DNA from: Bacteroidota bacterium
Lineage (GTDB): Bacteria > Bacteroidota > Bacteroidia > Chitinophagales > Saprospiraceae
NCBI GenBank assembly: GCA_020160935.1
Contig: JAIUPL010000018.1
Location: 1-64,000 of the forward strand
Reading direction: 5' to 3'
Length of the DNA: 64,000 bases
Under the pieces are notes generated by a model, which saw only the letters and a list, made by a program, of their open reading frames with translations, had not been told where the DNA came from and made no database searches. This document shows, in pieces, positions 51,601 to 59,659 of this stretch (position 1 is the stretch's first letter; the number at the start of each line of letters is the position of its first letter). The translations under genes and the position numbers were made by a program.

Positions 51601-54136
51601 TGTCGATTTCGGTTGGCAATACAGTGGCATCGCCGTTCACATCGAGGGCAACAGTTACATCTTTACACCTGGCGATAGGCGCCTGTACATCTACCACATT
51701 TACCTTGAAGGAGTGGATACGAACATTACCTGCGGCATCCGTAGCGGTGTAAGTAACCGTCGTCATGCCAAACTGGAAGAAAGAACCCGGCGTGTGCGAG
51801 GAAGTCACACTCACAACGCCCGGGCAGTTATCCGTAAACGTTGGCGCAATCCAGTTTACCTGACGCAGGCAACTCGACACGTTTGTGAATACAGTAAGAG
51901 TAGTATTGGCGGCCTGACCCGTACCGGAGTATGCCGGTGGCTGCAGGTCTGAAACGGTCACATTGAAATTGCAAACCGTGTTGTTCGTACCGTCGCTGAA
52001 CGTGTACGTCACTGCGGTCGTTCCTTTGTTGAAAGGTACCGTGTTGATATTGGCAATCGGGCCCGTTCCGGTAGTTACGCCACTCAGGCTGTACGTTACT
52101 GTTGGGGCGCTACAGTTGTCGGTGTATTGTCCTACTGTGGTCAGGGCAGTACCTGCAGGCACCAGTGTGAGTGCACCGGTAAAGGTAGCCGTACAGTTGC
52201 CAGCGTTGGTAGGCAGTGCAATGCTGGAAGGGCAGATCACCTGAGGCGCCAGGTTGTCGACAATATCGATGGTCGTGTTGCAGGCAGCCGTATTGGCAGG
52301 AACTGCCAGGTCGGAAACCGTCAGGGTAACAGGAATTGCATTGTTGGCCAGGTCGCCGCAATCAAATTGCAGGTTGTTGCCAACAGCCACGCCATCGGGA
52401 GAGGTAATAGTCAGAATTACATTGCCGCAGTTGTCATTGGAACCATTGTCAACAGCACCGGGCGTCAGAATGGCTTTGCCCGTGGCATCCAGGGCCAGTA
52501 CTATAGCGCCTGCCGGTTTGCACAACGGCGTAGGATCTTCATCTTCATTTACTATAAAGGTGTAGTCCATGTGAACGCTGTTCATGGCATTGTCTGTCCA
52601 TGTGTAGCGAATCACGGTGGTTCCGGCCGGGAATTGAACCGTTATTGCGCCGCCGCCTGTAGGCGGGAATGCTGGCGCGCCGCTGAGGACCAGCGGGTCA
52701 GGACCGGAAAATACTGTTTCCGTAAATGTTACTGTGCCACAATCGCTCACCGTACCAATGCTCGGACGTGTGAACGTAATTACTTTCGAGCAGTCGCCGG
52801 CGGTAACAGATTGCGCCGGGAAGTTCACGTTGGCAGGAGCAGGCGTCACACTGGGAGCCTGGTTGTCAAATACCGTTACTACAAAAGACGTGCTGCTGGT
52901 GTTGCTGTTGGCATCTGTAGCCACGTAAGTAACCGTAGTAGCGCCCAGGTTGAAAAACTGGGTCGTGGGATCGCCCTGTGTTACACCAACCGCAGCCGCT
53001 GTTGTTGCGCCACTCAGTTCCATGGTGATCGTGTAAGGACCTACGCAGTTGTCGGTAACAGAGGGGTGATTCCAGTTGTACACGCCATCACAAAGATTCA
53101 ATGGTGTAGCGCTGCCTGTGGATGTGCCAATCATTTGGCTGGAGGGCACACCGGCAAAACCCGGATCTTCCGTATCCGTCACGGTCACTGTAAAAGAACA
53201 GGTGCCCGTATTGCCGGCGCCATCTGCTGCAGTGTAAGTGACCGTCGTCATGCCCAGGTTGAAATTCAGGACTACATCGTCCGAACCGGTAGCGGCAGTA
53301 GCGCCGGTGGCAGCCCAGTCGATGGAAACAATATTGCAATTTTCAGAGATCGAGCCCGGGAAGGCAGGGGCCGTAATATTAGAAAGCGCACTGCTGCAGG
53401 TGCCAGTGGCAGTTACATATACCTGATCCAGCGGGCAGGTTGCAATGGTGGGTACTTCGTTGTCTTCTACTTCAATATTGTATGGTGTCCCATTGGAAAC
53501 ATTGCCGGAAGGATCGACTGCCGAGAAGTTTACTGTTGTAATACCGGCATTGAATTCAACGAGGTCGAGCGTACCAGTCACTGTGCCACTCGTAGCGCCA
53601 CTCAAAACATAGGTAATAGTCAAGTCACAGTTGTCACCAATTGTAGCGTCAAATTCTGTACCCGTTGTCAGGTAAGAACACAGGCCTACATCGGCAGAAC
53701 GCAATTCGTCTCCTGGGTTGAAGAATATGGTGGGAGGGATGTTGTCAACGACCGTAATAGCAAGTGTACGCACCGTAGCGCCAGGGCCTCCATCCGTACC
53801 GGGAGGGTTGCCGTCTGCGCGTACATACCAGGTTTGTGGGGAAGTGGAAACGTCCATGCAATCGAAAGTCACGGGCACAGCCGACCAGGGGCCGCTCGCG
53901 CTTTCAGAGAGATAGTATTCGCAAGACGGGTTTTTTACAAACCCCTTGTTATTCAATACCGTTTCGTTCAGGTCTACTGTACCGCCAGCACCAAGGGCCA
54001 GGATGATCTGGACTGTCGCATCAGGCGGGTATGATACGAAATCGGCGCATTGGCTATACAGGTTTTGGCTGACAAGCAGTGACAAACAGGTCATAGCCGT
54101 CAACGCCCAACGCCGAGGTGTTGTCGAGTTGTTCAT
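45620..54136 (-). CDS. Giant T9SS surface protein with HYR repeats, cohesin, dockerin and type A CTD
   Basis: The start at 54136 (MNNSTTPRRW...LLVSQNLYSQ) gives a signal peptide. Most of the 2,838 residues are HYR-type Ig modules with the TVTYTATDAAGN pattern. Near 2,300-2,450 is a cohesin-like domain (VNIPVTAENFFEVYSFSF), then a dockerin-like segment (ISSADLLFIVNHI...AADVNGDANISLNDYLRIQR) with calcium-loop spacing, then a second cohesin-like domain and a type A T9SS sorting domain (YQNLPNPFRAVTTIGF, KKMILID). It is exported and attached to the cell surface. Confidence 0.9.
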   Translation of the reverse strand: MNNSTTPRRWALTAMTCLSLLVSQNLYSQCADFVSYPPDATVQIILALGAGGTVDLNETVLNNKGFVKNPSCEYYLSESASGPWSAVPVTFDCMDVSTSPQTWYVRADGNPPGTDGGPGATVRTLAITVVDNIPPTIFFNPGDELRSADVGLCSYLTTGTEFDATIGDNCDLTITYVLSGATSGTVTGTLDLVEFNAGITTVNFSAVDPSGNVSNGTPYNIEVEDNEVPTIATCPLDQVYVTATGTCSSALSNITAPAFPGSISENCNIVSIDWAATGATAATGSDDVVLNFNLGMTTVTYTAADGAGNTGTCSFTVTVTDTEDPGFAGVPSSQMIGTSTGSATPLNLCDGVYNWNHPSVTDNCVGPYTITMELSGATTAAAVGVTQGDPTTQFFNLGATTVTYVATDANSNTSSTSFVVTVFDNQAPSVTPAPANVNFPAQSVTAGDCSKVITFTRPSIGTVSDCGTVTFTETVFSGPDPLVLSGAPAFPPTGGGAITVQFPAGTTVIRYTWTDNAMNSVHMDYTFIVNEDEDPTPLCKPAGAIVLALDATGKAILTPGAVDNGSNDNCGNVILTITSPDGVAVGNNLQFDCGDLANNAIPVTLTVSDLAVPANTAACNTTIDIVDNLAPQVICPSSIALPTNAGNCTATFTGALTLVPAGTALTTVGQYTDNCSAPTVTYSLSGVTTGTGPIANINTVPFNKGTTAVTYTFSDGTNNTVCNFNVTVSDLQPPAYSGTGQAANTTLTVFTNVSSCLRQVNWIAPTFTDNCPGVVSVTSSHTPGSFFQFGMTTVTYTATDAAGNVRIHSFKVNVVDVQAPIARCKDVTVALDVNGDATVLPTEIDNGSTDNCFFDYYEFGTFNNLLTEYNFDCSDLGVNTVVLDLRDGQGNQDTCHARVTVIDDIAPNAVCIGNQTYVLNGSGQFTLNAATLNNGSNDNCGTLTYKLKVGSGAYESSHLFNCSQTGTFLVTLQVTDAGGNTDECTMNATIKDMTNPVVTPPANIVVECATFNPNNPATSGGSATATDNCTVSSVTYSTADDIITPGGCDNEFTIKRKWVATDASGNTGFAFQMISVEDNAAPVWNLQTSVIGETDVPTFCDGPIAIEITNPGEITDACGDVTVTFTVDYPTPSFGYTDIVVPQVMPLNTEFIAYFPIGTSVVTLLATDACGNTASHTVSVIIKDTQGPIFAFDPPFDTICGAHYVIPNTPGACSNIFTWERPWSLLNNVADCLPFTVQEQILNAQGSTSNPVQTTINLTNPFNYNANFPFQVFPTAQFPVGITTVRYIAKDNANPANSSVCEFTVEVKDTQIPVLNCPANQTLASTCPDAQIPNYTNLVQVTDNCSGNVALTQVPTAGTSLGTFFGPAPLTGDNDTIFITGFDGYNTKTCFFILTLQDGDDPIPAEVTLDPIVDSCGMFIVYAPLAFDPCNPEADTIYGTPSAQVGEFLNTDPPSYNLMPGNYVITWVYNDGNGNISTQPQNITVLHDVFPPVAICKADSVNLSTGGSFTIAATQLNNGSYDQNDCGPITFKFRTAPNTYVDSLTFTCAQLGNNVVNFVAVDINGNVSAPCVTSVKVKDVVAPAIQSLPVDITLSCSDVIPTAPTLTATDACSTPTVTFTETSTKDTIGCGKYSYMITRTWKAVDVAGNMSTGTQKITVQDVQAPLFLASTPDTISVLTSTNNTDCSAVVNINILQYISDCSTGNDLIIANLEGFYSKTDTSETFGLGTHATTFFATDACGNKSSHHITIIVEDGTNPIAACINGVSVSLQASGTVLVTTAQINAASSDNCTSVNDLQLQIQRLDPLGPITTEIEFNCADADAVTHHPVKLYVTDQSGNESSCQTYIVVQDNVPPTIVCPPGKTIQCTDSFEPLVNGTATASDNCQGSIMITYSDTLAAGSGATCVVLNRYWQARDLSGNMAVCLQKLNIQDTIAPVLSSMAPNDTVSCYSLVPSPLLVTATDNCSDTVEVLLTQDTINVAVGPCGQYNYTIVRTRTAVDDCGNTTTHTRTITVLDNQAPQFLGMPDTLTIFTANYPPNNNCSVTIGLNEFDLRQYLNDCQPDSALSVFNDAPHGDHALSISGTYQVGTYEIHFNAIDACGNSSLDTLVLEVVDNSIPTVVCNNDIIISLGSNGSATITPEDVALAGTTDNCAIDTMYLSQTTFVCSELGINPLTLFVVDNAGNVNSCTVDVEVALGSTAGFDLDVVATPESYFGSDDGTALATASGGSGNFTYAWDTGDDTPSLSNLSAGSYIVTVTDTDNGCLQIDTATVDEGAKIQLIAGNATGCQGGTVNIPVTAENFFEVYSFSFTLNAGDGTVATITGVTNVNPALTGFTGNVLPLNNLGAVWTGNGTPQNFTDGTTLFELQVQLSATAAVGSSAPITITATPVGIEFNQDSLGTPVVVPIDATAGSVTINCAADAIDIAGDIQTWRTPTQPVPGVNVAISGGASATQTTGVPGTYLFTSIPNNSNVTITPTKATAGSAGISSADLLFIVNHIFGTQLLSPYQWVAADVNGDANISLNDYLRIQRVVLATDQHILGSPDWKFVPKAYVFPSPNPLSAPIPQTITHNPATTDYLDDDFVAVRMGDVNGNITPTFTGGGSEERFGGDKFNFRLEKRDFKAGEIVSVPFKASDFTSRVAYQMTIDFDPTVLMLDDYRAGVLALTDENFGTAYLPDGHLTTLWVSREAKTYANDEVLFTLQFRALRDGNTAELLHPSSAVTAAEAYHTDGSLMKIEFEFTERNSVVSDQAPFALYQNLPNPFRAVTTIGFRLPESSRAALRVFNASGQLVRTVVGNFEKGYNEVRFRESELGAPGVYYYELETPTHSDRKKMILID

Positions 54137-54674
54137 GGTCAACAAGTTAGATGATGGGAAATGAAAATAGGTGGGAATGCTGAATAAAGGTAGTCTTAGC
54201 CTCATCAAAGCTGAGTCGGTTTGGAATGAATAAATGTTGTTACAAAAATTGGGCTCGCTGCGTCCATGTTATGACACCAATGGAAAACTTTCATGGATTT
54301 ACGAGAAGCCAACTTTGAAAGGCGGAAGATTAAATAATCTGTCAGGTAGCAGATTCGAGGGATTAAAAAAACGGCCGCAAGTTTAGTTGAAAATCAGCAA
54401 ACCGCCTTGATGTTTTCTCCGCAACAGGCGATGGGATATTTGTAACTCATTGCCTGTCAAACATTTACTCTGAAATTTCAACCTCATGGAAATTTACCTG
54501 CATGGGTTGAAAAAAACTGTTTCAGTCTGTTGCTCCTCTCTATTCCAATAATCGTACCAATTTGAGGGTATCTTTCATTTGGGGCATTTTTTAGATGTGA
54601 GAATGTAGTTTTCGTCACACATCGATTGAATTTTATCTTCACCAACTGGATTGTTGGATGCCTATATTTGCGGC
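54137..54674. other. 538-bp divergent intergenic region
   Basis: It separates the giant surface-protein gene from corA. A single -7-like element TATATTTG (54663-54670, plus strand) lies five bases before the corA ATG, without a clear -33. No gene, RNA or repeat is recognised elsewhere in the gap. Confidence 0.5.
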
Positions 54675-55736
54675 ATGAGCAGAAAATTCAGCCAACACAC
54701 CAAAATACGAAAAAAAGGACTTCCGCCCGGTACGCTCGTCTATACTGGCGATCGTAACAGTAAACCTTCTACTGTTTTTACGGTACAGTTTACAGAAGAT
54801 AAATACGTGGAACAACCCTTTTACAGCCCCGATTTGCGGAAAACAAGGGGGCTGGTATGGGTGGATGTACGCAGTCTCACGGAGACGGCCCTGATAGCGC
54901 GCATCGGCGACGATTTTCATATGCACCCGCTTGCGCAGGAAGACGTGCTGGACACGCAACAACGTGCCAAACTGGAAGAATACGACGACGGGCTTTTTAT
55001 CATTTTACCCAATCTGAATTTCGACCCGCAAACCAGGGAGGTTTGTAGCGAACAGATCTCCGTTTTTTTCGGAAAGGATTTTGTCCTGTCTTTTCAGGAA
55101 GACCCCGACGACGATTTTGCTCCGGTTCGCATTCGAGCCATTGAAGGTATCGGCCGAATCAGAAAAAAAGGCGCCGATTACCTCGCCTATGCACTACTGG
55201 ATAATATCGTGGACGGCTATTATGAGGTGATGGATGCCATTCAGGAACAATTATTCGAACTGGAGGAAACCCTGCATCGCAATGGCGCCGAACCGGAAGT
55301 GAAGGCCGGCATTTTTTCCCTGAAACGCACTGTAAACGACTTCCGATTCAGGGTGCTTCCACTTCGCGACGCAGCCACCCGATTGTATCGTACAGACAGC
55401 AATCTGATCGACGAGTCCAGCCGTTTATACCTTCGCGATGTGGTGGATCACGTGGCACAAATTCTGGACAGTATTGATAATCAATTAAATATGTTGTCCA
55501 GCCTGGAGTCGCTGTACCATGCGGAAGCCTCCAATCGGCTCAATAACGTCATGCGCCTGCTGACGGTTATCAGCACTATTTTTATCCCGCTCTCTTTTGT
55601 GGCCGGCGTGTATGGTATGAACTTCGATAACATGCCAGAACTTCACAACCCCTTCGGCTATTATTATGTGCTGGGCGGTATGTTCGTGGCGATGGTGGGG
55701 ATGCTGGTGTATTTTAGGAAGAAAAGATGGATTTAG
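54675..55736 (+). CDS. corA: CorA-family magnesium/cobalt transporter
   Basis: The start at 54675 (MSRKFSQHTKIRKKG) is chosen over an in-frame ATG 24 bases upstream that precedes the -7 element. The 353-residue protein has a soluble alpha/beta N-terminal domain, a long helix (residues 190-295) and two C-terminal membrane helices, with the signature YGMNFDNMPEL between them and a basic end (RKKRWI). It transports Mg2+ through the inner membrane as a pentamer. Confidence 0.94.
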   Translation: MSRKFSQHTKIRKKGLPPGTLVYTGDRNSKPSTVFTVQFTEDKYVEQPFYSPDLRKTRGLVWVDVRSLTETALIARIGDDFHMHPLAQEDVLDTQQRAKLEEYDDGLFIILPNLNFDPQTREVCSEQISVFFGKDFVLSFQEDPDDDFAPVRIRAIEGIGRIRKKGADYLAYALLDNIVDGYYEVMDAIQEQLFELEETLHRNGAEPEVKAGIFSLKRTVNDFRFRVLPLRDAATRLYRTDSNLIDESSRLYLRDVVDHVAQILDSIDNQLNMLSSLESLYHAEASNRLNNVMRLLTVISTIFIPLSFVAGVYGMNFDNMPELHNPFGYYYVLGGMFVAMVGMLVYFRKKRWI

Positions 55737-55742
55737 TTATTA

Positions 55743-55875
55743 AGTTATTGGTTATTAAGTTATTGGGGGTAGGTAAGGGTTTGTTTGCACGAGTTTTTGG
55801 CTTTACTGGTTGTGTCGCCAAAAACTCGTGCAAACAAACCCTTACCTACCCCCAATAACTTAATAACCAATAACT
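55743..55875. terminator. Perfect 59-bp inverted repeat IR-E between convergent genes
   Basis: Arms 55743-55801 and 55817-55875 are exactly complementary over 59 bases with a 15-base loop. The outer part is made of TTATTGG/TTATTAAG units like IR-A. Lying between corA (plus) and the TonB receptor (minus), it should stop transcription from both sides. Confidence 0.88.
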
Positions 55876-55888
55876 CAATAACCAATAA

Positions 55889-57799
55889 CTAAAACGCCAT
55901 ACTTCCCTCCATCCTCCATCCTCTCCCCGGCATGGGCCGATATTGCAAAACCTGATACGTTGTGTTCCAGACATTCTGGAGACGTAGGCCGAAGGAAAAT
56001 TGGGCCTTCTTGAATGGGAAGGAATAGTTACACATCAAGTTTCCGGTTTGGAACCCTTGAAGGGTTTGTAAATTGTCGGAAGTGACAAAACGGGGGCCCG
56101 TAAACTGATGCAGGTAAGCCACAGAGAAACGATGGCGTTCTGCCTTGATCGACAAAGCGGCGCTGTGGTTGGGCGTGTAAATGAGTTGATGGTGCAGAAT
56201 AGCCGGTTCTCCCGCATAAACCGCCTGATTGGTGACCTTTACATATTGATAATTGCCCGACAAAACGCCGTTCCATTGTCCATATTTCCAGTGCCAGGCG
56301 CTGCTGACAGATGCGCCCCGGCTCCATACTTTTTTCAGGTTGAAGGGAATAAAAATGCCGTCAGCCCCGGGCGCCCATTCAATCCAGTTGTCCATAAGTA
56401 CTTGAAAGACAGTGATATCTGCTGTAAATGCAGATTTGTTCAATTTCCAGCCCAGGTCGCTGCTGTATCCTTTCTCCGGCTTCAAATCGGCTCGACCATA
56501 ATCGGCCCAATAGAGGTCGTTGAACACCGGCAGGTTGAAATTGCGTGCCAGGTGAAAGTGCAGCAGGCCTGGGCCTGCATTGAACTGCCCGCCGACCGAC
56601 CAGGTAAATGGAGCGCCCTGCTTTTCAGCCCATTCCTGACGCAGGAGCATGGAAATACGTCCGGATGAGAATACCCGCTCTCCCGATGTATATAGTGCCA
56701 GTCGGGTTTGTGTATACCAATGTGTGCTATCTGCGTAACTACCGACACGCACCCATTGCCTTTGAGCCAACAGACCGCTTTTCAGCAGCAGGCGCTTGTT
56801 GTGCTGGTGCATCCAGTCGCTGTTGATTCGAACGGTTTTGGCGCGGCTCGAATCTGTTTTTTCATGGAGGAAAAAATACAATCCTTCATCCAGCCATGCG
56901 ATCTGCGTTTGAAGCACACTGCTCGAACGCAGGCGATGTTCCCAACTGAGGAATGCACGGGTATTGCGGTCGCGCTGCCAGGTAGTTTCTGGCGTTTGGG
57001 TCATTGTAGGTGGTATTTCCCTGAATGCACGTTGGTACCAGAAGCCCGACTTGATGTTGTTTTTTGAATTGATAATCAATTGGTTGTGCTGCTCGAGGTT
57101 CCAGGTTTTGCCAAAATTATTCACCTGGCGAACTTTTGGTGCGCCCAATTGCGCCGTATTTCGAAAAGGAAAATCATTGTTGGCTTGTTGCCAGGCAGAT
57201 CGCAGGCAGGTACTCCAGCGGGATTGCGTCGTGGCTGCCTGAATGCTGGTTTCACTTTGTCCCCAACTACCGAATGCCTGTGTCAGGCTGCCAAACATGC
57301 CTGTTTGCTGCGGAAAGGGTTTGGACACCAGGCGAATACTTCCTCCGAGCGAACCACTGCTTTGGGCGGCACTTTGGCCGCCGTATTGCACCGAAAGTGC
57401 ATCGCCTGGCCAGGCAGGAATCAATGCCAGGTCGATGACACCGTTCATGGGACTCATTAAGGGTAATCCGTTCCAGAAAACTGGGCTTCTTCTGGAACCT
57501 GCTCCCCGGATAGAGAGGGTGGCCAGTGTGCCTGGCGCATTGGGACGTATATCGGCTGCATTTTCCCAGAAAAGGCGTTCTGAAAGAGGAATTTTCCCCA
57601 ACACAGGCAAAGAATCTGCTTTCCAGATGGAATAACCGTTGTCGGCAATGCCGGCGCTTCGGATTTCCACCTCGCGCAAGGAAAGCAGGCTGTCCGTTTG
57701 TGCCAAGGCAGGAGGTGTGGGCAGCAGTTGATAAAGTAGTAAGAAAAAAAAGGGTAGCGCAGGAAGCCCGCAGAATTTATATCTGGCAAATTTCCTCAT
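55889..57799 (-). CDS. TonB-dependent outer membrane receptor
   Basis: The start at 57799 (MRKFARYKFCGLPALPFFFLLLYQLLPTPPALAQ) gives a signal peptide and overlaps the peroxiredoxin-like gene by 23 bp. The 636-residue protein has a plug domain (IPLSERLFWENAADIRPNAPGTLATLSIRGAGSRRSPVFWNGLPL) and a 22-strand barrel ending in an aromatic-rich strand. The plug resembles vitamin B12 receptors, but no cobalamin riboswitch is visible and the ligand is unknown. Confidence 0.9.
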   Translation of the reverse strand: MRKFARYKFCGLPALPFFFLLLYQLLPTPPALAQTDSLLSLREVEIRSAGIADNGYSIWKADSLPVLGKIPLSERLFWENAADIRPNAPGTLATLSIRGAGSRRSPVFWNGLPLMSPMNGVIDLALIPAWPGDALSVQYGGQSAAQSSGSLGGSIRLVSKPFPQQTGMFGSLTQAFGSWGQSETSIQAATTQSRWSTCLRSAWQQANNDFPFRNTAQLGAPKVRQVNNFGKTWNLEQHNQLIINSKNNIKSGFWYQRAFREIPPTMTQTPETTWQRDRNTRAFLSWEHRLRSSSVLQTQIAWLDEGLYFFLHEKTDSSRAKTVRINSDWMHQHNKRLLLKSGLLAQRQWVRVGSYADSTHWYTQTRLALYTSGERVFSSGRISMLLRQEWAEKQGAPFTWSVGGQFNAGPGLLHFHLARNFNLPVFNDLYWADYGRADLKPEKGYSSDLGWKLNKSAFTADITVFQVLMDNWIEWAPGADGIFIPFNLKKVWSRGASVSSAWHWKYGQWNGVLSGNYQYVKVTNQAVYAGEPAILHHQLIYTPNHSAALSIKAERHRFSVAYLHQFTGPRFVTSDNLQTLQGFQTGNLMCNYSFPFKKAQFSFGLRLQNVWNTTYQVLQYRPMPGRGWRMEGSMAF

Positions 57800-58325
57800 A
57801 GTCGGGCCGGTCGTAAGGGTACTTGTGGATAAACTGATTGATGATAGCGCCTTTGTGTACCACAAAAACGCCGGGCATCTGAAATCCGTCACCCAGTTCC
57901 TCACTCGGGTTGTTGCTACCGTGGCCTTCGAGTACCACTGCCTGAAAACCGCGAATCCAGTTCATTAACCCGAAAATCTGTTGAGGCGTACCTTTGGTAA
58001 GGCCGAAAGCGCGGTAGTACACCCGTTCTGGGTCAGCAATGTGGTCGACCGGGAAAAGTTTGTATTTTTTGAAAAACTTCTCTGCTGTTTCTTTCTCGGG
58101 CGCCATGTGCACAAATACGACCCTGAAACCGTTCGATTCCAGTTTTTGGCGGCGTTGAGAAATATCACTGATGGCTTCCCGGCAAAACGAACACCCGAAA
58201 AAGCGCAGAAAAACCAGCATAACCGGTTGCTTTTCGCACATTTGGGCCAGCGATTCGCCGCTGTTTACCGTGGTCATGCGCTCCCAGAATTCAGGGGCGG
58301 CAAAAGAGGGTTGTTTTTCAGACAT
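57777..58325 (-). CDS. Peroxiredoxin-like thioredoxin-fold protein
   Basis: The start at 58325 (MSEKQPSFAAPEF) is used. The 182-residue protein has MLVFLRFFGCSFCREAISDI with a CxxC pair near residues 45-48, then the pattern of AhpC/TSA-like (SelL-related) proteins, including GVFVVHKGAIINQF near the end. It is probably a cytosolic redox enzyme. It is coupled to the TonB receptor gene. Confidence 0.85.
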   Translation of the reverse strand: MSEKQPSFAAPEFWERMTTVNSGESLAQMCEKQPVMLVFLRFFGCSFCREAISDISQRRQKLESNGFRVVFVHMAPEKETAEKFFKKYKLFPVDHIADPERVYYRAFGLTKGTPQQIFGLMNWIRGFQAVVLEGHGSNNPSEELGDGFQMPGVFVVHKGAIINQFIHKYPYDRPDYEEICQI

Positions 58326-58345
58326 ACGAATTATGTGTTGGAAAT

Positions 58346-58380
58346 GGGGTGTTTTGCCCTTCATGCCGGCAAAACACCCC
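58346..58380. terminator. Hairpin downstream of mdh
   Basis: Perfect 13-base arms GGGGTGTTTTGCC and GGCAAAACACCCC flank a 9-base loop, 10 bases after the mdh stop on the minus strand. No T-run follows, so it may stabilise mRNA rather than terminate. Confidence 0.55.
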
Positions 58381-58390
58381 TATACCTTGC

Positions 58391-59326
58391 TTACAACACA
58401 TTCATGCCGTCCAGCAGGTCGGATACTTCCTTCACGGCTGCGGCCGATTTGTGCAGCAGGTCGAGTTCGTCTTTTTTCAGGCGCAGTTTGATGATCTCCT
58501 GCACGCCTTTACGACCCAGTTTGACAGGGGCGCCTACGAAAACGTCTTTCAGTTTGTACTGGCCATTCAGGCGAACGCAGCAAGGGAAAACGCGTTTTTC
58601 GTCTTTGAAAATAGAAATGGCCATCTGGGCAGCAGCGGCGCCAGGTGCATACCAGGCGGAAGTACCCATGAGGTTGACCAATTCGCCGCCACCGAATTTG
58701 GTGCGCTCGATGATAGCATCCAGTTTTTCTTTTTTCATCAGTTCCGTTACCGGAATGCCACTTACGGTGGTGTAGCGTGGCAGCGGCACCATAGTGTCGC
58801 CGTGGCCGCCCATCAGCATGGCCTGAATGTCTTTCGGTGAAACGTCGAGCGCTTCAGCCAGGAATGCGCGGTAGCGAGCCGTGTCGAGAACGCCAGCCAT
58901 ACCGAATACGCGTTTGTCGGACAAGCCGGATGCTTTCCAGCAAGCATAGGTCATCACGTCGAGCGGATTGGATACGACAATGATAATCGGGTTTTTGCTG
59001 TATTGCAGGAGACTTTTCGTCACCGACACCACGATTTTGGCATTGGTAGAAATCAGGTCGTCACGGCTCATACCCGGTTTGCGTGGAACGCCGGCTGTGA
59101 TCACTACGATATCGGAATTGGCAGAGAGGGCATAGTCGCCTCCGCCGGTCAGGCGGGTGGAATAGCCGTCGATTGGCGCCTGCTGCCAGGTGTCGAGGGC
59201 TTTGCCTTTTGCCAGATCTCCCTGAATGTCAATCAGTACGACTTCATTAAAAACGTCTGCGTGAGCCAGTACGTTTGCACAGGTAGCGCCTACATTTCCG
59301 GCGCCTACAACGGTAATTTTGCTCAT
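58391..59326 (-). CDS. mdh: Malate dehydrogenase
   Basis: The 311-residue protein has the NAD-binding loop VVGAGNVGATCANVLA, the substrate arginines in VPRKPGMSRDDL, the VSNPLDVMTYACWK segment and the catalytic histidine in GGHGDTMVPL. It is of the LDH-like MDH type. The TCA-cycle role fits the sdh genes of the region. A full promoter is present upstream. Confidence 0.96.
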   Translation of the reverse strand: MSKITVVGAGNVGATCANVLAHADVFNEVVLIDIQGDLAKGKALDTWQQAPIDGYSTRLTGGGDYALSANSDIVVITAGVPRKPGMSRDDLISTNAKIVVSVTKSLLQYSKNPIIIVVSNPLDVMTYACWKASGLSDKRVFGMAGVLDTARYRAFLAEALDVSPKDIQAMLMGGHGDTMVPLPRYTTVSGIPVTELMKKEKLDAIIERTKFGGGELVNLMGTSAWYAPGAAAAQMAISIFKDEKRVFPCCVRLNGQYKLKDVFVGAPVKLGRKGVQEIIKLRLKKDELDLLHKSAAAVKEVSDLLDGMNVL

Positions 59327-59659
59327 TGAATGGATGCTGTTTTGTATTCGAAGTTAGAGCCGCAAAAGTAGAGAAAAATTCTGCGAAGCAAGACCAATCC
59401 CGATCATTCAAATCCATGTTTTTGGTCATTTTTACCTTTCAATGATAGAAATGCCAGTTATGTACAGAATTGGTTCGTTATGTAACATTTATACTTGCGG
59501 CTATATTAGGTAAAATATCGAACACACAGGGCGTTGCCCTGTGCTATTGAATACGCCTTTTCAGGGCTGTTTTATACCCAAAATTGCCCGTTGTCCTTTT
59601 CTTTTTGCCCCTTGCCTCTGCTTCTTGCCCCTTGCCTTTTAAAATTTGCCTCTCACCCC
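59327..59659. other. 333-bp intergenic region upstream of mdh
   Basis: Besides the mdh promoter it holds a small perfect hairpin CACAGGGC-GTT-GCCCTGTG (59525-59543) and a short run of heptamer-like units (CTCACCA, CTCACTA; 59657-59681) at the end of the Ppx gene. No gene is seen. Confidence 0.6.
59363..59391 (-). promoter_or_regulatory. Bacteroidetes-type promoter of mdh
   Basis: On the minus strand TTG (59391-59389) and TACTTTTG (59370-59363) are 18 bases apart, fitting the TTTG/TAnnTTTG consensus, 37 bases before the mdh ATG. Confidence 0.6.
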
